A stretch of 41,739 bases of DNA, from positions 1 to 41,739 of the forward strand of contig JAKSYS010000563.1 in NCBI GenBank assembly GCA_022925895.1, given 5' to 3'. The position numbers and the translations under genes are program-made. A model generated the notes under the pieces. It saw only the letters and a list, made by a program, of their open reading frames with translations, did no database searches and was not told the origin of the DNA. This document shows positions 28,794-38,168 of the stretch, piece by piece. Within the stretch, counting starts at the first letter, position 1. Every line of letters begins with the position of its first letter. This DNA is from Fragilaria crotonensis. Taxonomy: Eukaryota > Bacillariophyta > Fragilariophyceae > Fragilariales > Fragilariaceae.

Positions 28794-30260
28794 ACAGTGC
28801 TGCTAACAGTGCTGCTGTCGAGGTTGTTGAAAGCAACAGTGATGTGATCAGTGCAACAAATGATGGTTCCCGCGTGCTGTTGTTGAGTCAGAGGAAGAAA
28901 GCAAGATCAATATAGTCGCAAAATCGAGTGGTGGTTCCCCTTCCTCGTGAGCAGTGATGTTTTGGAGATTGTGCAGAGCAACAATGAGACAGTCAGTGCA
29001 CGGAATGATGGTAGCAACACCAGAAAAACATTTGTATGGTGCCAATACCCTTCATCAACAATCGATCTCCAAGATGATGTTGCAAGTGGAGCATTGCTGA
29101 CAAATGCAGATCTGGAAGAGGCATTTACCGGTCTGGACTATTTGAACAACCTTCTTCCACCACCATTTGGTGACCTGGTTCTGCCTGACCAGTTGCGTGG
29201 TTTTGGAGAAATGGGATCACAGGAAAGGCTTGATCATAGCAAAAGTGGTGGGAAAACTTGGATGGCCACCCGTGAGCTGCAAATGATGACTTCACTCCTC
29301 ATGAGGGATGGCAGGTATCACACATCAGTTGCAATCCTGTCTTTTGACGACATGCAGGTAATTCAAGGTTGCTTTGGACGCCTTCAACGTCATCTATCTG
29401 CAAAGAAGTACGAAACGACTTGATGGTAGCCAATGGAGCCGATCATGCAGAATGTCTTGCCCTTGTGAAAAAAAGGTATGGAAGTTCTAAGGAAGAACTT
29501 TACCAGAAGTATGATGACCAAATGAATCGTGTTGTGAAGGAAGTCCTGTTGTTCTATCCAGGGCTTCTGCAGAAAAGGTTGATTGTGTTTCCTACGAATC
29601 TCAGCGACGATCATTGGGGGGCAACATTTGTTTTCAATGCTGGAGACGTTGTGGCTGCCACGGATGATGTATCATGCCTCCGGACATGTTTTTTTCGCTA
29701 TTGCAGTCTTCATCCCTCCGGCACGAGAAAAATTCCAAACAATGTCGGTGTTGTCTGGTTCCTGAACCTTGCCTTCAGTTACCAGGAGCAAAGGAAAACA
29801 GTGCAAATGATAGCAGCACTCCAAACAAGATGAAGTGGCTCAGTCCGTTCGGACGAACCTTTTGGGCAAATGAAGGGCACCAATACATTCCCTGCATTGA
29901 GGGTGTTGGATAATGATGTTCTTCCCTGCAAGAAGATGGCCATAGCTGTGGGATTGGGATTATAGCTGCAATTGCAATAATTCTCCGAGATATCATTGGG
30001 ACTCAAGATGGAGTTGCAGCCTACAACGAAATGTTTAGACGCGATCGCATGGAAATCCAGATGTCAACTGATGTGAAATCGAAGGAGCACATTTGCTGTT
30101 TTCCACAGGGAATATTCACAAAACTGTTTAAAAGGGATGATTCGGCTTCCATTTCCTACTTGCATGCGATGAAAGCACAGTGGTTTTGCTGTTTGATCGC
30201 ATTGCAGAATTTCAACACGTCACAGTCCCAAAACGTCAGAATTCAAATCATTTGATGGAT
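28794..30260 (+). pseudogene. Ulp1/C48-like cysteine protease part of the transposon gene
   Basis: A repeated acidic segment (VEVVESNSDVISATNDGS; VLEIVQSNNETVSARNDGS) is followed by DLEEAFTGLDYLNNLLPPPFGDLV. The protease signature comes next in pieces. LIVFPTNLSDDHWGATFVF (29575-29640) supplies the His-Trp typical of Ulp1/SENP proteases. SLQEDGHSCGIGIIAAIAII (29920-29980) gives the Q-x-D-G-x-x-C-G pattern with the catalytic Gln and Cys. The frame changes between the two and again after. Ulp1-like domains deconjugate SUMO or related modifiers and are known in several transposon families. The present copy is broken. Confidence 0.6.
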
Positions 30261-31474
30261 CCCTGTTACGGAAGTCTGAAGTTGGAACTTCAGACTTTCA
30301 CGTGGCCCTGGATCCCAGTACCATCCAATGCCACAGAGGAAGACTGTGTGACCTCACAGGACGACAGTGTTACGTTGGAGGATGTTTCTTCCAGGGAGGA
30401 TGTTTTGCCAAATGCCAATGAACGGAGTTTGCCATCAGAGGAGGATGTTGCCGATTTCAAACCATCTGGATCTGCTGATGGACCTGAACAACAGGAAGAA
30501 GATATTGATCTCAACGAAGCCTGGTGGAATGATCCTGCTAAGCTTCCCCGAGCAAGCAGGGTATGGAAAGGTGGGCCTCCTCGTACGTATGGTTATGGAG
30601 ACATTCATGTACCTGATGAATGCCCGAAATTACCTTTCGGAGAAAGTAGGTACAAAACATTGGTATCAGACAATGAAGTTGAGAAATTTAGAAAAAAGTG
30701 GCGAAAGAAAGGAGATGACGGTGAAGATCGACCAGTGCTTCTTAGGGATGAAGCAGCAATGAACAAATTTGTGGAGGACAGATTTTTGTACTGGGGTTGG
30801 AGCTCTACCAAAGATCACCTGAAGAATGTGGAAAGAAGCGGGCCGAGATGCAAAGAAAAATTGATGGATGTAAGAAGAAAAAGACAAAGGATGATTACAG
30901 AGAGCAGTACACGAAAGAAATAAAGTTTATGAAGAAGGAAAGGAAGAAATTCAAAGGGCATTTGAATTGGAATGGACATTTGGCACTGAGGCCATGGTGC
31001 ATGGCCTCAAGTACAACACGTGAAGATACCTTTGTTGCACTTTTGGTTTACAATGTTAAGACAAAAGAAGGAAAGTTGGAAAAGAAGGAAGAAAAAATTG
31101 CTGTTTCCAAAGACTGGATCAAGGATGCCGATTATGCAAAAGGGGTAATCCAACATGTCATTAACGTTGGAAACACGGATGGATTTGTACCTGTTCCTGA
31201 AGGGGAAACCATCCTCATTCATACTAAAAAGGTACATAAGCTGCGATACGTTCCCCCACAGACACAATGGGTGTTTGATCCTCAGTCGAAAAGGTCCTTA
31301 AGGAGCAACAGTGACTCACCAGGGGGTAAACATATGAAGCAGATACAGGCCCCTGGTTACTGGGAGGTCATCTTTCATGGAGAAACACAGCCCATTCGAA
31401 CTGATGAAGACTTTGTGAAACAATTTAAGACAGGATTCTTGGAGGGTCAAGCGTATGAGGTGTGGATTTGTTGA
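30180..31474 (+). pseudogene. Middle region of the transposon multidomain gene, no known domain
   Basis: The first frame (to 30923) is acidic, with WWNDPAKLPRASRVWKGGPP and YKTLVSDNEVEKFRKKW. The second (30797-31474) is Lys-rich and probably helical (CKKKKTKDDYREQY; KKERKKFKGHLNWNGH), then LALRPWCMASSTTREDTFVA and YVPPQTQWVFDPQSK. The frames overlap with one shift near 30830. I recognise no catalytic motif. Position and continuity make it part of the same protein as its neighbours. Confidence 0.5.
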
Positions 31475-32149
31475 CATACCAGTGGGCGATTTCAAAGAAT
31501 CACATTTGCATGAATATCCCAAGCTGCAGGTTCCTGAAGCACCCCAGGTGCACTTTGTACAATCCGAAGGTGAAGATCTTTGTGTTTCAAAGTCATTGGC
31601 CAGTGCTTTATATGCAATTGGCTTTGATAATGCTGCCAAATCCATTAACCATTTTGGTGAAAGTCACCTAAGAGGAGGTACTGTTGATGCCATTCGAAAG
31701 GTGGGACAGTTTGCTGAAACTCAGCTGCCTACATGGATCACCCGACAAGTTCTGAAGAGACCACACATGTTTGATTGGCAACTCCTTCAAGAACAAATGA
31801 AGGACACAATGGTATTGGCTGTGCTCAATGAATCCGATGGAAATGGTTCACATGCAGTTACCATTCACAGTGGGTATGTGTATGATGCAAATGAAGTGGT
31901 TGCAATTCCTCTCTGCAAGGAGGCCTTGGATTGCTGCTCAACCTCAACTGTGAAGAATGAGTTTGTGAGCTTTCGGAAGGCAACTCTCTTTTTTATGATG
32001 GCCCAGACATCAACAGGAAGGCAAGTTTTACTCTTTGGGTAGATTCAAACAAGCGGCGAGCCGATGGTGATGGTCCAAAGATTGTGAGGGCTCGGACAGA
32101 CGATGGCAACATGTTTCCTTTAGGTACTTTGATGCAACAAGCTAGCTAA
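31455..32149 (+). pseudogene. Papain/C39-fold-like cysteine protease C-terminus of the transposon gene
   Basis: The frame reads EGEDLCVSKSLASALYAIGF with DNAAKSI following, then HAVTIHSGYVYDANE about 115 residues further on. A Cys near the start of a helix and a His-Ala-Val followed by Asp/Asn fit a papain-like (C39- or OTU-like) cysteine peptidase, an inference from motif order only. A frameshift near 31985 leads to the natural end, FYDGPDINRKASFTLWVDSN ... PLGTLMQQAS, stopping at TAA 32147-32149. That stop overlaps the stop of the minus-strand transposase copy. Confidence 0.55.
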
Positions 32150-34610
32150 GCGAATTTGGATGCCCACTCTGTATATGGTTTTGTCTCAAGAACTGTGGAA
32201 CTGTTGTGTGAGATGGATATAACAAAACAGGGGGCCACGACAGTGTTTCCAGAGACAAGGTGGTATGTTGGAGACCACTTCCACTCCCTCAACAGTGTTG
32301 ACTCGTGTTCTTTAATTTCTTCTGTTGTGGATTGAACAACCAGTTGGTATCTCTCGTCCGGATCCTCGGGTGAGTCAACAACAACTACAAGAGCCAAACG
32401 ACAGGGAAACTTCCCATGTTCCCCAAAGTCAATTATCATCCAGTCATGTATGGGACCATCGGACTGATAGCAGGGATGACATCGAAAGGTGTGGACATCT
32501 CGTTTGTATTCAGTACAAAAGGTTATTGAGTCGGATTCCTTAAAGGAATCAAAAAGAAACTCAATCAACTCCAGGGGAAGAGCAAGTAAATCACGGTGAG
32601 TTCTGGTGTCCCATTCAATTTTGTACTGAATTTGTTTTCGATTTGAATCGATAAACACAGCCAAATGTTGCTTGTCCGGTGCTCTGAAAGATTCCATTCC
32701 TTGTTGTTTCATCATCATGGTGGCTGTCGGGTACATCAGCATCACCATCTGGTTGCTCCCATATGCGTGTGCGTATGGTGTCGATCATGAAGGAGTACAT
32801 TAAACGTTGGGCTGCCTGAAGTTCATATGCAGAACCCTCAATTCGCTTCTGTGCCCGTCTCCCAGGGTGCTTTGCAGCAGGAATTAGAAGTGATTCTGGA
32901 CGCTGTGCACAAAAGTTCACTGGAGAGCCAAACCGAGACATATCATCCACAATGTGTAACAACTCATGGAATTTCGGAAACTTCCATGCATCCTCGGCAT
33001 TGCTTTTCTGTCCTTCCTTCCTTATGATGGTTCCCTTTTTCTTACCCTTTTTCTTGTCATCCTCCTTTCCCTCAACTTTCAAGGGAATGGACTGTTTACA
33101 TATCCATGAAATTGCGAATGGAATCCTGATGTTTCTTCATTTCATTTGCAACATGTGCTGGATTTGTAGTCTCCCAGTAATGACTCTGGTTTAGCCAAGC
33201 ATCGAAACAAAGGAGAGATTCAAGTACTTCAAGGACCTCAGGAACCTTCTTAGTTGTTCTTTTCTCAAGACATGTTTGGATCATTTGCCATCCTGCTTCA
33301 TATTGGAAGAGGATGACAAACAAAAAACGAGGCCAACGCGCGTTCTGATGCAGTTATCTTTGTCAAATTTGTTACCCCATTGCTGAAATCTGTTGATGGA
33401 TACTCCTTTCGGTAGGTTTGGCGATGAGACTTGTGAAATGCTATTGCAAGGTCATCAAGGCAGCCTTCTTGGATGCTGGAAGACTGTCCAATATAAGTTT
33501 TGTTACTTTCTCGATGACACCTTTCCGAAATGCATGCATTGTCTCCACAGGAGTGGCCCCAAAGATTCCACGCTCAGGGTCAGCAAAGGCAATGTGTTCA
33601 AATGCATTTTCAAGTTTATGTTGAGACCATCGTTTCCTGAGATCATCATCATTACTCCTGGCAATGAAACCCATATCCGAGGCTACCAGGTATTTGCAAT
33701 GGACATCACAGTTCTTCAGATCATCATAATTGACATCACAGCACCGATGAGGGCGTTGGATTCCACTGGTGTGAACACCATACCGACCACACAGCATATC
33801 TCCTTCTTGCATATCTTGAATGATGAACAACACACATGTGACAATGTCGACACAGATTCTACCCTTTGGACCAATTGGCAAATGAACACCACACAGTTGT
33901 GGTGAACATTTCGAAAGGTCTCAATACAGCATCCAGCTCCTTATGATAGATACGAATGGCATCGCCCATACGAAGTGTCTGCTTCTGAGCTGATGAGGAC
34001 TTCCTCTTTGGGAGAAAGCCATGATAGCCCCATGCCTTGATACTCCTTCTGAATTTTTCTGTAAAAATGGCTGGAGTGAACATGTAGGGTTTAAGTGGCG
34101 ATCATTCCTGTTACAGAGGTACGATCAATCCATTGGATGATTGGAACAAACAATTGCTTCTGAGGATCTGTGATTAATCGATCATACGCCTTGCGATAGA
34201 CACTCCCGGACAGTGCCTCACCCAAAACATTGCTGCCTTTCAATTTGTGGTAGGGCTTCAGGGGATCATTGATATCGATGGCAAGGTTTTCTGCAGTCAT
34301 AATGCTTGGATTTTGCAGCAAACTTAGCAACTGTGAAGCGAAGTCAAACAAATCACATCTGATGGAGAGCCATGATGTACATCCACTCTTCGTACAAAGG
34401 GAAGCAGTCTTTTCCCATTACGAACTGAGTTGATCAGGGCATCAACATTTTTGGCACGCGAGAGTCCACCCACTGGGTTGTAAGAATAATTATCAGCAGA
34501 TGCAGAGCGTGCCCACTCCAGGACTTGACCAAAAGTGTAGTCGGGTGCATTGGCATGGTCCAGGATTTTGAGGAGAGAAACAGTCCACTTCTGATCGGTA
34601 GTACATCAGG
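32146..34610 (-). pseudogene. Decayed Plavaka/KDZ-like DDE transposase, N-terminally truncated
   Basis: Fragments on the minus strand follow the order of the transposase at 35190-38168. They are LLKILDHANAPDYTFGQVLEW (about 34590), FDFASQLLSLLQNPSIMTAE, QLFVPIIQWIDRTSVTG, IFTEKFRRSIKAWGYHGF, FGATPVETMHAFRKGVIE, KFPKFHELLHIVDDMSRFGS, KHPGRRAQKRIEGSAYELQ and FCTEYKRDVHTFRCHPCY, ending EWASKF and TAG (32146-32148). At least seven frame changes separate them, and the first about 250 residues are missing. It is an old, inactive paralogue that helps show where the intact copy ends. Confidence 0.8.
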
Positions 34611-34940
34611 GACCCCAGATCTGTAGTATATACACAATTCCGTAGAAATGATTATCGTATTCCTTACTGATTGCAGGGTTTTGATCATTTTTATTTACTT
34701 TATAAATAATGTTTTGTGTTTGATGTCCATTCACAGTGTGTTTTCATGTTTTACATACTATTACTTGCAAAGGTTGCTTTCTACTTCATCGAATGTGCTT
34801 TAAAGATATATTTCAAAACGCAAGTGCAGTGTGAGGATTCATTAGTGATATTGTATCGTTTCCTTTATATTGTATAGACTTTCTAATATGCATCTGCCTC
34901 AAAGCGTCGTTTGTCAAATATGCTTGACCTTAGATTCAGT

Positions 34941-35120
34941 CGATTTCATGCATTCTTCGTATCTCCAACTATGTCACAATTGCCGCGCCATATTTTCCAT
35001 CGATTTCATGCATTCTTCGTATGTCCAACTATGTCACAATTGCCGCGCCATATTTTCCATCGATTTCATGCATTCTTCGTATCTCCAACTATGTCACAAT
35101 TGCCGCGCCATATTTTCCAT
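34941..35120. repeat. Three exact-length 60-bp tandem repeats upstream of the transposase
   Basis: Units at 34941-35000, 35001-35060 and 35061-35120 begin CGATTTCATGCATTCTTCGT. They differ essentially at one base (ATCTCC versus ATGTCC). Because 60 is divisible by three they stay open in all frames and prolong the transposase frame upstream to 34911. The true start is probably ATG 35190. Confidence 0.92.
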
Positions 35121-35189
35121 CATAGTATCGGCACTTCGTCAACTGATAAAAACAACGAGGGTGGCAGTCCATCTGCTTTAGTGATCATC

Positions 35190-38168
35190 ATGTCAGGAAA
35201 CAATGAAGCAGCGTCTCCCCATGCTGGTTGCGTGTGCTTCAATATCAACTGCTATACAACATTCAGAACTGAACGAGGTCTTCGGCAGCATTTATGGCGA
35301 AGTGCTCCATGTCGTGAGTACATGTCGTTACCAAGGCCTCTCGTTGCCGATAGTGTTAACATAACTCGTGAGAGTACATGGTGCCGGCGCCTGGGATATG
35401 GTGTTGAATCGTCACGCTTAAATCCTTTTATGAGTGCAGATCCTCCATCATACGAACCGTACGCAGTTTTTGACTATTCAGCTAATGTTGATGATGTCGC
35501 TGACAATGATTTCATGGACGATGAAAGGGTTGAATGGGATGATAACAGCTGTACTGTGGAACTGCTAGATGATGTGGCGATATCTTGCCCAGTTTTTCAT
35601 GCCATGATGGAACGCATTGGAGCTACGGAGCGCCATGCAATAATGGTTTTGCATCACGATGTTGAGCATCGAAACATTGTGAATCTCCTCAAGCTTTTGG
35701 AGGATGCACAATGTCCTGACTACATGTTGCAGAAGGTACTAGAATGGGCGTACAATGCCAAATTAGAAGGCTTTGATTTCAATCCAAGAGCTACAACAAG
35801 GAAAGCCAACATCCAATGGATGTACAAAGCTTTGAAGCACTCGCACCAAGGACTCCCTAAGGTATTGCAAGTGAATCTGGAAGATCATGAAAAGCCTCAA
35901 GATATTATTTGTTTTGATTTTGTGCCTGCATTGTTGTCGTTACTGCAAGATGAGTCATTGATGGTAACCGAAAATCTTGTCCTCAACAAGGATTATCCGA
36001 TGTCGATGTACATTCCAAGTGATGGCAAAGTTGGAGAGGCAAATAGCGGTTCACGTTACCGAGAGCTATACAATGAACTGGCGCAAGGGAAGAATCAGCT
36101 TCTTGTTCCAATTATAATGTATCTTGATGGCACTGCCATTGACAGCAAGGGGCACATTGAGATTTGTCCAGTGTCGTTCACAACATCTCTTTTCACTGAG
36201 AAAGCACGTCGTGATGTCAAGGCATGGCGTCTGATGGGTTATGTTCCTGACCTGAACCGTGGGCGATCCGGAGCAATGAATAGTTTCGCAAATGCAAGTG
36301 CACAAGAGAAAGGCCGTACAACGCGTAACTTCCATAAGGTCATGGATGTAATGATGGCAGGTTGGGTGAAAGGGCAAGCTGCTTTAGATGATCGTTTGCA
36401 ACGAGTACCTTTGAAACTTGGTGACAGGTGGTTTGTTGTTGAAGTTGTGTGCCCTTTATTTGTCATCAATGATGGCAAGCAAGGTGATCAACTTTGTTGC
36501 CGAGTCAATGGCCATCACAGCAGTACATTGCGTCACCACCGTTCATGTGATTGTTTGTATGAAGATCTTGATTCCCCCGAAGTTCTGTGCACATTCTTAT
36601 CAACTGATACAATCAACCATGTATCTCGATTCGGATCACAAGAGGATCGTCGTCAGCTTTCAATCTATAAATGTGACAATGCGTTCAACCGCATTCAGAT
36701 GGGGCAGAATCCCTATGGCATCTTCATGTGTGCAGTCGTTGATGTTATGCATACCGTTCAGCATGGCATCATCATGTATGTTCTCGATTGCTTCAAGAGA
36801 GGTCTCAATGCACAGTCTCTTGCAATTCTAGACAGAATGGCTCACGTATTCGACAAGACATGCTGTCAGAGTATTCGCTCATCGTTTCCCAGAACTGATT
36901 TCTCCAGAGGAATAACAAACCTGACCATGGTGGAATGTTCAGAGCAGTCAGGTGCTTTGTTCCTCATTTCGTCCTTCATTATGCGCATCAGAATGCAAGG
37001 TTTGGATTTTCTTGAGCACAATTTTCCAGCGTTGGAATTGCGTGCGGTGTTGGGGACGATGGAAAGCCTTTTATGCTTTGAGGCATGGCTGGATCAGTAC
37101 ACCTTTTGGGAGATTGGAGACCCACACAATGAGGCAACTGAAGCCGAAGCTGCGATTTGTTCTCTGATGAAGCTCATCACAACTTATCTTCCAAGAGAAA
37201 AAGGCAATGGATGGAAAGTGTCCAAATTCCATGAAATCAAGCACATCGTACGTTTTATTTGCACGTTTGGTGCACCGCGAGGTTACAATGCTTCCCGGCC
37301 TGAGGAACACCACAAGGCTCATGCCAAACGTCCTGGTCGGCGGGCACAGAAGAACGTCGACACCATAGACCAGCAGTGTGGCAGAAGAATTGCAGATGCA
37401 TTTGTGATTGATACCATGCATTCTCTGTTTGAAAAAACACCTCAATTGAATACATTGTCGCAAGGCAGAGTTGCCAATTTGGCTGACGATGCTGCAGATC
37501 CTCCGACAAGGGAAGTAGGTTCTGGGACATCGTATTACGTCAGGTCATTTCTTGACCCTTCCCATGAGAATCAACTCTGCCGAGACAGTGTTTTTGACAC
37601 TCAGACAAAAGGAACCATCAATCTGGAAGATAATCTTGAGCTCTTCATCTTGCAGACTTACAGTGACTCCGATCTCGATGACAACGGAGTGGGAAGTGTC
37701 AAGTGCTGCACAGAGTATCATAAGTATAATGATGAAACGGACGAGAAGATGGTATCCATTCGCTGCCACCCAAACTACCGGGGAAAGGGATATTCCTGGT
37801 ATGATTGGGCTCTCATTCGTTACGAAGATGATGATGGAAATGAGACGGAATTCCCATCTCGTGTTGTGAGTTGCATACCACGCCACAGCAGCATTGCCGG
37901 TGTTGAGAGCACCACCTTTGACCTCATTATTCAATGCTGCGGTGAACCTTCGGGGCGTAAGTCCTTTTGTTCACAGCGTGGACGTTCAAGAAAGAGTTTT
38001 ATGTTGTTTCTTCTGAATCTGTTGTTGGCTTGTGCTTTGTTCTTCAAGGTCCAGATATGGACTCTGATGTCATCGTTGTTACTGACAAGTCCAAGTGGCC
38101 ATCGATGTTCTATGAGTCAACGAAGGTTGATTACACCGCACAAGTGTCAAGGACAATTTGGTAGATAG
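35190..38168 (+). CDS. Plavaka/KDZ-like DDE transposase, nearly intact
   Basis: I choose ATG 35190 because the conserved N-terminal finger follows it (CVCFNINCYTTFRTERGLRQ, then H...C). The open frame reaches back to 34911 only through tandem repeats. Features typical of the Plavaka/KDZ transposases are VPIIMYLDGTAIDSKG (first catalytic Asp candidate, about 36126), SLFTEKARRDVKAWRLMGYV, RHHRSCDCLYEDL, VVDVMHTVQHGIIMYV (second Asp candidate) and KRPGRRAQKNVDTIDQQC. The protein would bind element ends and cut and paste DNA in the nucleus. Comparison with the paralogue shows a frameshift near 37960. The natural C-terminus is in the next frame (FTAWTFKKEFYVVSSESVVG to VSRTIW, TAG 38162-38164). 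The displayed last about 65 residues are out of frame. Confidence 0.75.
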   Translation: MSGNNEAASPHAGCVCFNINCYTTFRTERGLRQHLWRSAPCREYMSLPRPLVADSVNITRESTWCRRLGYGVESSRLNPFMSADPPSYEPYAVFDYSANVDDVADNDFMDDERVEWDDNSCTVELLDDVAISCPVFHAMMERIGATERHAIMVLHHDVEHRNIVNLLKLLEDAQCPDYMLQKVLEWAYNAKLEGFDFNPRATTRKANIQWMYKALKHSHQGLPKVLQVNLEDHEKPQDIICFDFVPALLSLLQDESLMVTENLVLNKDYPMSMYIPSDGKVGEANSGSRYRELYNELAQGKNQLLVPIIMYLDGTAIDSKGHIEICPVSFTTSLFTEKARRDVKAWRLMGYVPDLNRGRSGAMNSFANASAQEKGRTTRNFHKVMDVMMAGWVKGQAALDDRLQRVPLKLGDRWFVVEVVCPLFVINDGKQGDQLCCRVNGHHSSTLRHHRSCDCLYEDLDSPEVLCTFLSTDTINHVSRFGSQEDRRQLSIYKCDNAFNRIQMGQNPYGIFMCAVVDVMHTVQHGIIMYVLDCFKRGLNAQSLAILDRMAHVFDKTCCQSIRSSFPRTDFSRGITNLTMVECSEQSGALFLISSFIMRIRMQGLDFLEHNFPALELRAVLGTMESLLCFEAWLDQYTFWEIGDPHNEATEAEAAICSLMKLITTYLPREKGNGWKVSKFHEIKHIVRFICTFGAPRGYNASRPEEHHKAHAKRPGRRAQKNVDTIDQQCGRRIADAFVIDTMHSLFEKTPQLNTLSQGRVANLADDAADPPTREVGSGTSYYVRSFLDPSHENQLCRDSVFDTQTKGTINLEDNLELFILQTYSDSDLDDNGVGSVKCCTEYHKYNDETDEKMVSIRCHPNYRGKGYSWYDWALIRYEDDDGNETEFPSRVVSCIPRHSSIAGVESTTFDLIIQCCGEPSGRKSFCSQRGRSRKSFMLFLLNLLLACALFFKVQIWTLMSSLLLTSPSGHRCSMSQRRLITPHKCQGQFGR

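Noticed and set aside
34941-35120. CRISPR-like array
   Set aside because: Three directly adjacent 60-bp units without variable spacers, in eukaryotic DNA, next to a transposase.
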